A DNA stretch of 64,000 bases from JBAXPV01 sp037132075 (GCA_037132075.1 JBAXPV010000012.1:46480-110479), one strand, 5' to 3'. Positions 32,800 to 41,658 are shown, numbered from the stretch's first letter. Notes: a model not told the origin generated them from the sequence alone. Numbers and translations are program-made.

Positions 32800-34701
32800 C
32801 TATCGGGTAACAGTAATCTTTTGCATACCCGATTTCTCATTTAATAAGTATGAGAAGAGGTATATCCCAGGCTTGAGTGCCAAATCACTTAAAGAAAGTT
32901 TAAAATCTCCATCAATTCGTGTTGCTGGGCATTCATACAAAGTTTGTCCCGTGAGATTAAGTATCCTGAAGCTAAAGTCAAGCGGCTCATTCAATCTGAT
33001 CGTCAGGTTTTCACCCACATGGCTGGGGTTGGGAAAGATCTGGAACTTAGCCGGATCTTGTAGCGGAGCGATTCCGATAGCCGTGATTGTGACTGTTGTG
33101 CAGAGGGTATCAGAGCCACAAGCGTTGATTACATTTTGGCAAACCTGGAACACTCCTGTGGAAGGGAATGTATGGGATACGATGGCTCCGCTTGCGGTGG
33201 TTCCGTCACTGAAAGTCCAGTGAACAGTGTCAGCATTCAGGGCTGTTGTTGTAAAATTGACGGTGAGTCCGCTTGTTGTGTGGGTAAATCCTCCGACAGG
33301 CGCTTCGCAGCTGGTGCCAAGGATATTCTGAGCAAAAGCACGGCTTTGCCCTATGTTTGGCCTCGTCTCTACCCATACACAGACACTCTGGTTTTGGACT
33401 GGTTTTGTGAAAGAGTAACGGAATTTGTTATCAGGAAAGGTAGCAACATTATGGGAAGTATCAGACCAGGCAAAATTCCCGTTGGCATCAAGTAAAGTCG
33501 CGACAAGGCTGATAGGGGAGACACTGTTGTTATAGCCAAAAGAGGTAATAAAGAAAGGTTTGTCACCAATTAACTGTAAATCACCTTTATGTGATTGCAT
33601 GTCCAGGCTAATTGGAAATACCATTTTTGCATTGTTGCTAAACTGTCTGGCACCGCTTATTTTGTCAAATTTCTGTACATATTCACCTGTCTCGGATTGC
33701 CCGGTATTTGTATATTGACAAATCGCCCATACATAGGGTGATCCCGGGCTGTAGGCTGCTTTGGTATCCATTTCAAAAAAGCCGGGTTGTGTGGAGAAAT
33801 CGCTGCCGTTGATCCCCCAGGGAATTGTGCCATCAGGGTTAATTCTTTGCAAAAATGACTGGAAATCGGTGCCGATAGAGCCAGTGAAGCCCAGGTAAAG
33901 GGTGTCGAGATCCTGTGTCATGGTATATCTTTTGTTAAAAACGCCATATTGACTCGCCAGCTGGATGGGAGCAGTCCATACCGGAACTCCAAGTGTGGTA
34001 TAACGCTGGGCATAAAATTGAGAACTGGGCGAAGGACCGTTACGGTCATGAATCGCAACAACAAAATCACCGCTGCTCAATTCTGCCATTTCACCTGCAC
34101 TCGTTTTATGCCCAGTAATGGCTGGATTTATCGTCACGGGCGCAGTCCACAAGGCTGTCCCGGTAGCATTATATTTTTGCATCAGGCCCAGGTTGCCGGG
34201 AGACCAGAAAACGACGGCTTCTCCATTGCTTAGCGGCAATACTTTGACATCATATCCGCTGCCAACAATAACGCCATTGCTTCCCCAAAGCTGTGTGCCG
34301 GCTAAAGAAATTTTATGAACATAGGCTGGTGCCCCAGCGCCGGTCCCATTAAAACCAATATAAATCTCATCTTCTTTTCCAAGTGCAATTGACCACAAAG
34401 TAGTATATGAACTCATAGGCATTGAATTGTCGACGATCATACCCCCGGGGCCAAATTGAGGGTAGCCATTTGCATCAAGGAGTTGCGCCCTAACTTCATA
34501 ATATTGCGGGGCTGGCACATCGCACCAGAAAACAACCCAGGTCATACCACCGGCAGTCCCAACAGACAGAACATCAGCTGTAGTGGAAATAGATACCATC
34601 GTGTTGGTATCAGTCTGGGTAGTCCATTGTGCAAAAGAAACCTGCGACATGACGAGTGAAATCAAGAGTACGCTGAGATTTCGTAAAAAAGGTATTTTCA
34701 T
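32800..34701 (-). CDS. Secreted PKD-domain protein with T9SS sorting domain
   Basis: 633 aa. Signal peptide MKIPFLRNLSVLLISLVMSQ...FAQ, then a large beta-propeller-like region made of repeated strands (about 25-450), then a PKD domain (about 470-545, VHWTFSDGTTASGAIVSHTF), then a C-terminal type A T9SS sorting domain (about 555-633, FQIFPNPSHVGENLTI...LKPGIYLFSYLLNEKSGMQKI). It should be exported through Sec and T9SS and held at the cell surface or released. Promoter box upstream at 34730-34737. Confidence 0.85.
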   Translation of the reverse strand: MKIPFLRNLSVLLISLVMSQVSFAQWTTQTDTNTMVSISTTADVLSVGTAGGMTWVVFWCDVPAPQYYEVRAQLLDANGYPQFGPGGMIVDNSMPMSSYTTLWSIALGKEDEIYIGFNGTGAGAPAYVHKISLAGTQLWGSNGVIVGSGYDVKVLPLSNGEAVVFWSPGNLGLMQKYNATGTALWTAPVTINPAITGHKTSAGEMAELSSGDFVVAIHDRNGPSPSSQFYAQRYTTLGVPVWTAPIQLASQYGVFNKRYTMTQDLDTLYLGFTGSIGTDFQSFLQRINPDGTIPWGINGSDFSTQPGFFEMDTKAAYSPGSPYVWAICQYTNTGQSETGEYVQKFDKISGARQFSNNAKMVFPISLDMQSHKGDLQLIGDKPFFITSFGYNNSVSPISLVATLLDANGNFAWSDTSHNVATFPDNKFRYSFTKPVQNQSVCVWVETRPNIGQSRAFAQNILGTSCEAPVGGFTHTTSGLTVNFTTTALNADTVHWTFSDGTTASGAIVSHTFPSTGVFQVCQNVINACGSDTLCTTVTITAIGIAPLQDPAKFQIFPNPSHVGENLTIRLNEPLDFSFRILNLTGQTLYECPATRIDGDFKLSLSDLALKPGIYLFSYLLNEKSGMQKITVTR

Positions 34702-34729
34702 GGCTGGAATTTTAAAAGATCGTTAACAA

Positions 34730-34737
34730 CAAAATTA
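34730..34737 (-). promoter_or_regulatory. Promoter -7 box for the PKD/T9SS protein
   Basis: Minus strand TAATTTTG (TAnnTTTG type), 28 bases before the start codon. Confidence 0.55.
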
Positions 34738-34808
34738 AGGAATTAATGAATTGTATAAACCTTTGAGCCCTAAGAGGCGGCATAGTTTAATCAAGATGCT
34801 ATTTTTGC

Positions 34809-34816
34809 TACATTTG
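34809..34816 (+). promoter_or_regulatory. Promoter -7 box for the second T9SS protein
   Basis: TACATTTG (TAnnTTTG type), 20 bases before the ATG at 34837. The two T9SS genes are divergent and share this 135-bp spacer. Confidence 0.6.
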
Positions 34817-34836
34817 GAATATCTAAACAGGATTTT

Positions 34837-36132
34837 ATGAAAAAGCATTTCTTTTTATTTGCGTTTATTCTTGTCTCAATGGGCCTCTCGCTTCCAGCAA
34901 AGGCTCAATGCAACTGGCAAACCGTACTCAGTGACGGGTTCGAATACGCTACTGCCTGTCCTGATCTCATTCCTGGTACCACAATTCATACCATCCCTCA
35001 GGCCTACGCTGTTCATAGTGGCGCTAAGTCATTGTATCTGAATTTTGTTAATTGCGTGGGTGGTGTAGGTTGTTGTGCCGGTGATACCGTTTATATGAGA
35101 ACTGTGGAGGTATGTAAAAATATGCCGATTCGTTTTACAGCCTACCTTACTACAAGTTTCAGCGGTCTTCAGTGTAATATGAAAATTGTCATTGTTGATG
35201 GGAATAATATGGTCCTTGACGATCAGCCTGCGATACAGGCTCCTTATGCTCCAAGCTGGACAGCATACACTTCTGCCAGTGTTACTCCGGGCACGACAAC
35301 GGTTAAATTTATCATGATCACCAATGTTGGCGGTGGGAATGGCAATGACCTTTCAATGGACGATTTCCTGGTCGAAAAGTGTTACCCGAACAGCACTTCC
35401 AACTATACTCAGGCAAACCTGTGTACCAATATTCCTCAATACAATCTCTTTAGCCTTATTTCAGGGAGCCCTGACACCAACGGGGCCTGGACCGGTCCTT
35501 ATCCTCTGGGCGGTGGTTATCTGGGTTCATTTAGTACCAATACAACGCCACTGGGAACGTATACCTATACCAGTCATTATTACGGAACCGGCAGCGGTTG
35601 CCCTGTCGTGACAGAAATGTTTGCGCTGAGTGCTTCGGCAGCACCTTTTTTTACCCTGGGTTCTGATACAATGATTTGTACCACACAAACAGTGATCCTT
35701 AACCCTGGTTTTGGTGCCGGATGGACCTATCTATGGAATACAGGTGCAAGTTCTCAGACTCTTGTGGCTAGCACAAATAATATCGGTGGTGATACAACGG
35801 CATATATCGTCACGGTTACTGATATCAACGGATGCAAGTCCACAGATGACAAAAAAGTCACTTTCGTCTTGTGTACCGGCATTGATAAGCCTGGAATGGA
35901 TGATCTCCCCAAAATATTCCCAAATCCGGCTTCAGATCGCTTAATCATTGTTCTGGCTCAGCCACAATTTGCAGAAATTGTGATTCATGATTTAAGCTCC
36001 CGGATCCTCCTCAGGAGTCAATTTGATTACAAAACAGAAATCAATATTCAATCACTGGCGAAAGGGATTTATTTTTATAATATTATAGGGTCCAAGGGCT
36101 TATTATACACGGGAAAGCTGATAAAGGACTAA
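34837..36132 (+). CDS. Secreted protein with T9SS sorting domain
   Basis: 431 aa. Signal peptide to AKAQ (about residue 23). The next about 160 residues form a cysteine-containing beta-sandwich resembling carbohydrate-binding or MAM-like modules (SDGFEYATACPDLIPGT..., VKFIMITNVGGGNGNDLSMD). Then come PKD-like repeats (LNPGFGAGWTYLWNTGASSQ) and a T9SS type A sorting domain (about 357-431, KIFPNPASDRLII...GIYFYNIIGSKGLLYTGKLI). Substrate or ligand unknown. Confidence 0.84.
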   Translation: MKKHFFLFAFILVSMGLSLPAKAQCNWQTVLSDGFEYATACPDLIPGTTIHTIPQAYAVHSGAKSLYLNFVNCVGGVGCCAGDTVYMRTVEVCKNMPIRFTAYLTTSFSGLQCNMKIVIVDGNNMVLDDQPAIQAPYAPSWTAYTSASVTPGTTTVKFIMITNVGGGNGNDLSMDDFLVEKCYPNSTSNYTQANLCTNIPQYNLFSLISGSPDTNGAWTGPYPLGGGYLGSFSTNTTPLGTYTYTSHYYGTGSGCPVVTEMFALSASAAPFFTLGSDTMICTTQTVILNPGFGAGWTYLWNTGASSQTLVASTNNIGGDTTAYIVTVTDINGCKSTDDKKVTFVLCTGIDKPGMDDLPKIFPNPASDRLIIVLAQPQFAEIVIHDLSSRILLRSQFDYKTEINIQSLAKGIYFYNIIGSKGLLYTGKLIKD

Positions 36133-36211
36133 TTTCATACTGTTCCAAAAACACTTAGGCACGAAAAGCGTTTACAAAATTATTATCTTAGGTGTCATGT
36201 GAGTGGCCTAA

Positions 36212-36517
36212 GTGTGCAAGCTCTCTGCATTGATTGCCCGTTCTGCTGATTTCTATGGTCCACAGGCGATTAACACCTTCATCGAACCTATGGTGGTCAG
36301 TAAATTGAAAGAAGGTAAAAAAGCAAATTACAATGTACTCGGGAAAGGGATGATGCGCATAGCTGCTCCATTTAATGCAATAGCGAGAGAAAGTATTGAG
36401 ATGATTTACCAATATTATAGTCCCTATCTTTTCGATTCATCAAAATTTGAAGACCGGTTTTTCAAAGCCACTAGCTATGACGAAGGACTGAAGTTGATTG
36501 CAGAAGACAAACGATAG
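36212..36517 (+). pseudogene. Remnant of an NAD-dependent epimerase/NmrA-type oxidoreductase (C-terminal end)
   Basis: 101 codons. Residues such as AREMIYQYY-like MIYQYYSPYLFDSSKFEDRF and ATSYDEGLKLIAEDKR resemble the C-terminus of NAD-dependent epimerase/dehydratase proteins. The nucleotide-binding N-terminal domain is absent: the upstream 80 bases are non-coding and run back to the T9SS gene. It is most likely the leftover of a deleted gene. An independent small gene is the less likely alternative. Confidence 0.5.
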
Positions 36518-36551
36518 CAATCGGTCCCGCTCATCCTTCATATCTCATCCT

Positions 36552-36902
36552 TCACCCTTCATTACTCATCCCTCTGATAAAGTGTTCCATCTCAAAAGGG
36601 ATTTCCATTGAGAATTCAGCGATTCCCTTCATCACGCCTTCTTCGAACCAGGGAGTTTGGTAGATGATTTTCTTTTTACCTTTTTTCTCGATCGTGTAGA
36701 TGTTTTTCTCTCCTGTAGCCAGGATGTGACGGATTTTGGCACGGCTGTCCTCATTATGGCAATCCATCAGATTCTGACCAATAAGAGATGCGCCTCCTTC
36801 ACTGGCGTAGTGTTCGATGGCATGGTGGTTCATGTAAGTGACAATGCAATTTGTGTCGCATACGATGATGTTGGAGTCGAGAAAATCTACAAAGGATGTC
36901 AT
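36552..36902 (-). CDS. PAS-domain protein
   Basis: 116 aa from the ATG at 36902; a longer reading from 37076 adds 58 residues with no family match. It is one PAS fold: MTSFVDFLDSNIIVCDTNCI, VTYMNHHAIEHYASEGGASLIGQNLMDCHN, IYTIEKKGKKKIIYQTPWFE. The DCHN segment is common in small PAS proteins that bind heme or flavin, but the cofactor is not assigned. No kinase or output domain is attached, so it would signal by interaction with another protein. Confidence 0.78.
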   Translation of the reverse strand: MTSFVDFLDSNIIVCDTNCIVTYMNHHAIEHYASEGGASLIGQNLMDCHNEDSRAKIRHILATGEKNIYTIEKKGKKKIIYQTPWFEEGVMKGIAEFSMEIPFEMEHFIRGMSNEG

Positions 36903-37046
36903 AAGAATGATGAGTATTGAAATATAAAGAGACGTTTTGAAGGATTGATTGGGGTAATCTTGATGTGTTTGGACAAAATTAGGGAATTTACAGAAACTAA
37001 AAATCCGTGCTTCGCACATATTGGCAATGTGAAGTTTATCCCCTAA

Positions 37047-37088
37047 ACAGGTGATACTGACAAAAAGAATTGACAAATTATCACCTGT
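37047..37088. promoter_or_regulatory. Spaced inverted repeat ACAGGTGATA/TATCACCTGT
   Basis: Perfect 10-bp arms at 37047-37056 and 37079-37088, separated by 22 bases in an otherwise gene-free stretch. It could be an operator or the scar of lost DNA; there is no T-tract for a terminator. Confidence 0.4.
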
Positions 37089-37123
37089 ATACGTGATAGA
37101 TATGAATCATACTTTTAATTACT

Positions 37124-37324
37124 TTGGTAGCGTTAATCTATGAAGATGAAAAATCGAATACTTATTTTGCTAATCATTTTGCGAAACGGGCAGAATCACT
37201 TGCAAAAAAAATGAATTTTAAAATGGGGATAGCCGATGCCTATTTGAACTTGGGTAGTTCTTTAATAGATCTTTCCGACAATGAAAAAGCTATTGTTACT
37301 TTCAATCAGGCAATAAAGAGCTGA
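37124..37324 (+). pseudogene. TPR-protein remnant
   Basis: The reading frame (TTG start, 66 codons) encodes about one and a half TPR units: HFAKRAESLAKKMNFKMGIA and DAYLNLGSSLIDLSDNEKAI. There is no ATG in a sensible position and no flanking domains. It resembles a fragment of the TPR region of a Bacteroidota sensor or adenylate-cyclase-type protein. Together with 36212-36517 it marks a stretch of gene decay. Confidence 0.45.
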
Positions 37325-37424
37325 CTTCAAGGAAAAGAAGCCGGAAGTTAAAATGGTAAAAACATCTCTTAACTATCATGCACGGATGTCTTGAAAACTA
37401 CTATTTTCGTTGTAAATCTTTGCA

Positions 37425-38183
37425 ATGAGAATCAAGTCAGGAGTCAAGCTATTATTTTTTTTACTTTTTCCATCACTTTCGTTCGGAATTCAAAATGAAC
37501 CTTCAATTTTTGAAAAACATCAATTTATCCGGGGGAAAGATAGCTTACCCTACAGGCTTTTACAGCCAAAAAATCCTAAGGCAGGGAAGACATATCCCCT
37601 GGTGATTTTTCTACATGGCTCAGGAGAGCGGGGGAGCGACAATGAAAAGCAGCTTGCCAATGGTGTATTTCTATTCGCTGACAGCCTTGAGAAATACCCG
37701 GCTTATGTGATTGTACCTCAGTGCCCGGCTGGTCGTCGCTGGGTTGAAGCTGATTGGACCTTACCATTTCCTGTTCAACCAGAACAAATTTCGATTTCCC
37801 TTTCTTTGGTCATTCAATTGACTGACAGTTTGATGAATAGTCTTCCCATTGATTCCAAAAGAATTTATTTAACTGGCCTATCCATGGGAGGTAAAGGAAG
37901 CCTGGACCTTGCTTATCGATACCCGGATAAATTTGCAGCTGTGGTTGCGGTTTGTGGTAGTGCTGATGTTAAAATTGCCAGGATAATCAAAGATATTCCT
38001 TTATGGGCGTTTCACGGAGATCAGGATCCCGTCGTTCCATTTGCTGCTGACGATAGACTCATTGCCGCCCTGCAGGCCTCCGGCGGAAAACCTAAATTTA
38101 CCGTTCTCAGGGGAGTTGGGCACAATGCCTGGGACTATGCGTATAAGGATCCGGAGGTATTGAGGTGGATGTTTTCGCATTAG
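37425..38183 (+). CDS. Exported alpha/beta hydrolase (prolyl-oligopeptidase/PHB-depolymerase-like esterase)
   Basis: 252 aa. Signal peptide MRIKSGVKLLFFLLFPSLSFG. The oxyanion region is PLVIFLHGSGERGSDNEKQL, the nucleophile Ser is in GLSMGGKGSLDLAYRYP, the Asp lies in AFHGDQDPVVPF and the His in GVGHNAWDYAY: a complete catalytic triad. Related proteins are feruloyl/acetyl esterases or peptidases; the substrate is unknown. A -7-like box (AATCTTTG) lies 2 bases before the ATG, so the leader would be very short. Confidence 0.88.
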   Translation: MRIKSGVKLLFFLLFPSLSFGIQNEPSIFEKHQFIRGKDSLPYRLLQPKNPKAGKTYPLVIFLHGSGERGSDNEKQLANGVFLFADSLEKYPAYVIVPQCPAGRRWVEADWTLPFPVQPEQISISLSLVIQLTDSLMNSLPIDSKRIYLTGLSMGGKGSLDLAYRYPDKFAAVVAVCGSADVKIARIIKDIPLWAFHGDQDPVVPFAADDRLIAALQASGGKPKFTVLRGVGHNAWDYAYKDPEVLRWMFSH

Positions 38184-38412
38184 AGTAAATTGGAAGGTAC
38201 ATTTAGTGTAGACCTTCAAAGGCTGATGACCTTCCTGGATGGCAGGAAAGTCTCAAGGTTCTTTAAACGCATCAATGACATCAATGTATTGCCATCGATC
38301 ATTACATTTCTGAACTTTTTTTAGATTTCTTTTCATGGGGGCTGATTTTTAAATAATTGGTTCATCCTGATCAATAGAATTTACTAATTTTAGTCATTCA
38401 AAAACAAACATC

Positions 38413-39066
38413 ATGAAAAGGAAATGGCCTAAGAATCTGTCAATGTATGCATTGACATGCCTGTTTTTTCTAAGTTCAGGATTTGTATCCTGCCAACAAG
38501 TCCAGAAAGCGAATCAAAATCCCCAGCCAAAATCTCAAGCAACAAGTGCTGAACAAACGCAGCGGATAAAAAAGATCTTATCTGCCTATAGTGCTTCAAA
38601 ACTCACAGCCGCTGATGCGAAGGCGATTATGGAGAAATTCAGGGAAGCAGGAATTCACGTTGGACCCGAGAATAACAGCGCGATCATTGCCGCTGGTTTC
38701 GACCCTGAAAAACTCAGAACATTGGCACCACCACCGGATCAAACAGGCAAACCACAGGATGGCCCTCCTTCAATCGATGAAAGTCTTAAAATTGTTGAAG
38801 AGAAAATCTGCAAACCGCTATCGCTTACAACAGTGCAGAAAGTAAGCGTAAGCAATGCCTTTAAAGAATTTTATGCTGAGATGGGGAAAATTGTTAAAAA
38901 TCCGGCAGCGTCCTCTGGTCCTCCGGATAGAGCAAAAGTTGAGCCTCTGGAAAAGACCAGGGATGCGAAAATAAAAACTGCCCTATCAGCTGAACAGTAT
39001 ATCAAATACCTGGAATTAGAAAAAGCAGCCCGGCCTGCCCGGCCCGGTGAAAAAACAAAAAAATAA
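38413..39066 (+). CDS. Putative lipoprotein, function unknown
   Basis: 217 aa. The N-terminal signal ends in a lipobox SGFVSC (Cys about 27), and the mature protein begins QQVQKANQNPQ. The rest is helical and charged, with a proline-rich middle (LAPPPDQTGKPQDGPPS) and a long C-terminal helix (LSLTTVQKVSVSNAFKEFYA) reminiscent of periplasmic CpxP/Spy-like helical chaperones, but I do not assign it. Followed after 46 bp by the FGE-like gene, so an operon is likely. The 229 bp before it holds no gene. Confidence 0.68.
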   Translation: MKRKWPKNLSMYALTCLFFLSSGFVSCQQVQKANQNPQPKSQATSAEQTQRIKKILSAYSASKLTAADAKAIMEKFREAGIHVGPENNSAIIAAGFDPEKLRTLAPPPDQTGKPQDGPPSIDESLKIVEEKICKPLSLTTVQKVSVSNAFKEFYAEMGKIVKNPAASSGPPDRAKVEPLEKTRDAKIKTALSAEQYIKYLELEKAARPARPGEKTKK

Positions 39067-39112
39067 AACCCACAAGAATTGACGTTCATTGATAACGTCT
39101 TCCTTTGACTTT

Positions 39113-39907
39113 ATGGCAACACCTGAGAAACCTGGCTTCATCCAACTTTTCCTGGCACTTCTTGTGTTTGTTGTTTCATTTCCACACACACTCATGGCTC
39201 AGGACGCTCAGGGGAAAAGTGTCCTAGAGCTAATAGACATGGTCCGGGTAAAAGGATGTGAGTTCAATATGGGTACCAGAGGTAGGGCGCCGGATGAAAG
39301 TCCTATACATAAAGTATTACTGGATGATTATTATATCGGCAAATATGAAGTGAGCCAGCAAATCTGGGCCAAGGTGATGGGCAACGATCCGGAGGCGAAC
39401 TATTTCTCGGGTTGCGATTCTTGTCCTGTCGAGAAAGTGAGCTGGCAAAACATCATGACATTCCTTAAAAAACTGAACGCCATGACAGCCATGCAATTCC
39501 GTTTGCCATCAGAGGCCGAATGGGAATTTGCGGCACGTGGTGGTTGTCTTTCAAAAGGATATCAGTATAGCGGGAGTAACTCACTCAGCCAAATTGCCTG
39601 GTACGAAAGCAATTCAGCATCAAGAACACATAAAGTCGGCAGCAAACGGCCCAATGAGCTGGATCTTTACGACATGAGCGGCAATGTATGGGAATGGTGT
39701 AATGACTGGTATGCAAGGGACTATTATGAACATAGCCCGAACGAAAACCCTCCTGGTCCTGAAACCGGGACAGAACGTGTCATGCGCGGTGGAAGCTGGT
39801 ATTTCGATAATTCGGGCCTTCGCGTCAGCGACAGGGACAAGGGTGACCCTGAGCTACGATATGGCTATGTGGGATTTCGTTTGTGCAGATCAACTAATGG
39901 CGAATAA
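39113..39907 (+). CDS. Exported formylglycine-generating-enzyme-fold protein (SUMF1 family)
   Basis: 264 aa from the ATG at 39113 (an upstream TTG at 39089 is less likely). Signal peptide ends near LMAQ. The FGE-sulfatase domain runs through the rest: CEFNMGTRGRAPDESP, YEVSQQIWAKVMG, RLPSEAEWEFAARGG, YDMSGNVWEWCNDWY, MRGGSWYFD, GYVGFRLCR. True FGE enzymes need a C-terminal Cys pair in their active site; that pair is not evident, so it may be a non-enzymatic relative. No sulfatase is adjacent. Confidence 0.85.
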   Translation: MATPEKPGFIQLFLALLVFVVSFPHTLMAQDAQGKSVLELIDMVRVKGCEFNMGTRGRAPDESPIHKVLLDDYYIGKYEVSQQIWAKVMGNDPEANYFSGCDSCPVEKVSWQNIMTFLKKLNAMTAMQFRLPSEAEWEFAARGGCLSKGYQYSGSNSLSQIAWYESNSASRTHKVGSKRPNELDLYDMSGNVWEWCNDWYARDYYEHSPNENPPGPETGTERVMRGGSWYFDNSGLRVSDRDKGDPELRYGYVGFRLCRSTNGE

Positions 39908-39973
39908 CTGGCCAGACTTTTTGCTTTGAAAATCTCAAGCCCATTTAAATACGCCCAATAAAATATACAAGAA

Positions 39974-39991
39974 TACACCCGAAAGGGTATA
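39974..39991. promoter_or_regulatory. HipB operator 1
   Basis: TACACCCGAAAGGGTATA, a palindrome of the type ACCC-N4-GGGT. First of three sites with centres 40 and 41 bp apart upstream of the hipB-like gene. Confidence 0.7.
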
Positions 39992-40014
39992 GCTTGGTTG
40001 ATTTTGAATAAATA

Positions 40015-40031
40015 ATACCCGAAGAGGTATA
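40015..40031. promoter_or_regulatory. HipB operator 2
   Basis: ATACCCGAAGAGGTATA, the same palindrome with one change in the right half-site. Centre is 40 bp from operator 1. Confidence 0.7.
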
Positions 40032-40048
40032 ATTGTGTATAATAATAT

Positions 40049-40073
40049 TATATTTGCACCCTAAAGGGTATAA
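40049..40073 (+). promoter_or_regulatory. hipB promoter box and operator 3
   Basis: The -7 box TATATTTG (40049-40056) is directly followed by operator 3, CACCCTAAAGGGTATAA (40057-40073), which ends 2 bases before the hipB ATG. Repressor on operator 3 would block the start of transcription. Confidence 0.72.
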
Positions 40074-40075
40074 TA

Positions 40076-40285
40076 ATGGAACTAGCGAGTTTTGTAAAAG
40101 AGAAACGAAAATCAGTGAATCTGACACAGCCAGAGCTAGCAGAAAAAGCAGGTGTGGGATTGCGTTTCGTCAGAGAACTGGAACAAGGCAAACAAAGTTT
40201 GCGAATGGATAAAGTAAACCAGGTACTTCAGTTGTTCGGGTATGAAGTAGGTGCTGTATTAAAGAAACCAACAACAGATTCCTAA
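40076..40285 (+). CDS. hipB: HipB-like XRE-family antitoxin/repressor
   Basis: 69 aa. A Cro/CI helix-turn-helix fills most of it: KSVNLTQPELAEKAGVGLRF and VRELEQGKQSLRMDKVNQVLQLF. It is the first gene of a hipB-hipS-hipT-like operon. Three ACCC-N4-GGGT palindromes upstream fit autoregulation. The protein should bind the operators and take part in kinase inhibition. Confidence 0.88.
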   Translation: MELASFVKEKRKSVNLTQPELAEKAGVGLRFVRELEQGKQSLRMDKVNQVLQLFGYEVGAVLKKPTTDS

Positions 40286-40297
40286 GTAAACTGTAAA

Positions 40298-40627
40298 ATG
40301 CGAAGAGCAGCTATAAAAATAGACGGTACATTAGGCGGGTGGCTTACACAGGATGAACATGGGTATCATTTTGTGTATGATATAGTATATGCATCCCAAC
40401 AGGATGTCCGGCCAGTTAGTTTAACACTACCCGTGCAGGAAGCACCCTTTAAATCAAAGGTGTTGTTCCCTTTTTTTGATGGATTGATCCCCGAGGGTTG
40501 GCTCCTGGACATAGCAGAAAAGAACTGGAAAATAAATCCCAGAGACCGTATGGGATTACTGCTGGCTTGTTGCAAAGATTGCATCGGTGCAGTGAGTGTG
40601 GAAGAAATAAAAGAGGATACCCAATGA
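40298..40627 (+). CDS. HipS-like protein (free-standing HipA N-terminal subdomain)
   Basis: 109 aa, matching only the 'couple_hipA' N-terminal domain of HipA: KIDGTLGGWLTQDEHGYHFVYD, SLTLPVQEAPFKSKVLFPFF and DGLIPEGWLLDIAEKNWKIN...DRMGLLLACCKDCIGAVSV. In E. coli O127 HipBST the equivalent small protein, HipS, is the antitoxin. It lies 12 bp after hipB and overlaps the kinase gene by 4 bases (ATGA). Confidence 0.85.
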   Translation: MRRAAIKIDGTLGGWLTQDEHGYHFVYDIVYASQQDVRPVSLTLPVQEAPFKSKVLFPFFDGLIPEGWLLDIAEKNWKINPRDRMGLLLACCKDCIGAVSVEEIKEDTQ

Positions 40628-41565
40628 GAAGATGTTTGTATTGTTATCAATCTTTAGAAAACAAAGAGGAGGATTTTCACGCATCCTGCTCTAAGAAAAT
40701 ATTTGGCCAGCCCAGTCCTCCTTCATTGCCTTATTCAGAGGAAGAACTGGAACCCCTTGCCAAAGAAGTAATCCAAAGCCAGACTGCTGTCACCGGCGTA
40801 CAAGCAAAATTGTCATTGCACATCACTGGATCCCATAATGATAAGGAGGGAAGAAGATTTACTATAGTGGGCTTATGGGGTGGTTATATTTTAAAGCCAC
40901 CTACTGCTTTATATCCTCAATTGCCTGAGGTAGAAGATTTGACCATGCATTTGGCCCAATTGTCCAGGATTAGAACAACTCCGCATAGTTTAGTTAGATT
41001 GGCATCCGGCAATTTGGCGTATATAACCAGACGGGTAGATCGCACCAAAAATGGTAAGTTGGCTATGGAAGATATGTGTCAGTTAACAGAACGGCTTACG
41101 GAAGAGAAATACCATGGCAGTTACGAGCAAATTGCGAAGACCATTCAGAAGTACTCTACTGTACCGGGTTTAGATGTGGTGAATTTTTTTGAGTTAGTAC
41201 TGTTTTCATTCTTAACCGGTAATGCCGATATGCATTTGAAGAATTTCTCTTTACTGGAGCAGCCAGGTTTGGGGATGACCTTATCACCAGCCTATGACTT
41301 GGTAAACACGGCATTGGTAAATCCTGCCGATGAAGAAGAATTGGCGTTGAATCTGAACGGTAAAAAGAAAAAAATAAAGAAGCAGGATTTTATTACAGGA
41401 ATGAACTTACTTAAAGTTGGAGAAAAACAGCAACAGAACATTTTCAATAAAATGCTAAAATCAATGCCCAAATGGATAGAGCATATTGACAATAGTTTTT
41501 TAAACAACGATTTTAAAGAAGGTTACAAACAGATTGTTTCAGAACGATTTAGAGCCGTAGTCTAA
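40624..41565 (+). CDS. HipT/HipA-type serine/threonine kinase
   Basis: 313 aa from the ATG at 40624, which overlaps the HipS stop (ATGA); a longer reading from 40498 would overlap the HipS gene entirely. An N-terminal zinc-ribbon-like CLYCYQSLENKEEDFHASC precedes the kinase domain. Family motifs: TAVTGVQAKLSL (Gly-rich loop with autophosphorylation site), YILKPPT, the catalytic NADMHLKNFSLL and metal-binding SPAYDLVNT. It should phosphorylate an aminoacyl-tRNA synthetase, as HipA (GltX) and HipT (TrpS) do; the target here is unknown. Confidence 0.87.
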   Translation: MRRCLYCYQSLENKEEDFHASCSKKIFGQPSPPSLPYSEEELEPLAKEVIQSQTAVTGVQAKLSLHITGSHNDKEGRRFTIVGLWGGYILKPPTALYPQLPEVEDLTMHLAQLSRIRTTPHSLVRLASGNLAYITRRVDRTKNGKLAMEDMCQLTERLTEEKYHGSYEQIAKTIQKYSTVPGLDVVNFFELVLFSFLTGNADMHLKNFSLLEQPGLGMTLSPAYDLVNTALVNPADEEELALNLNGKKKKIKKQDFITGMNLLKVGEKQQQNIFNKMLKSMPKWIEHIDNSFLNNDFKEGYKQIVSERFRAVV

Positions 41566-41596
41566 GAATGCAAGAATGCCAGATCGCCAGAATGAC

Positions 41597-41657
41597 AAAG
41601 TCGAGTGCAGCCAACATTCTTGCATTTTTGCAATCTTGCATTCTTGCACTCGACTTT
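41597..41657. repeat. 13-bp inverted repeat between hipT and tRNA-Thr
   Basis: AAAGTCGAGTGCA (41597-41609) and its exact reverse complement (41645-41657) enclose repeated GCAAGAATG/CATTCTTGC segments. It lies between two convergent transcripts. There is no T-tract, so terminator function is uncertain. The GCAAGAATG words recur in the hairpin next to the tRNA-Ala locus. Confidence 0.6.
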
Positions 41658-41658
41658 G

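Noticed and set aside
40498..40623. N-terminal extension of the HipT-like kinase
   Set aside because: It overlaps the HipS gene out of frame; the ATGA junction at 40624 and the CLYCYQ start fit the family.
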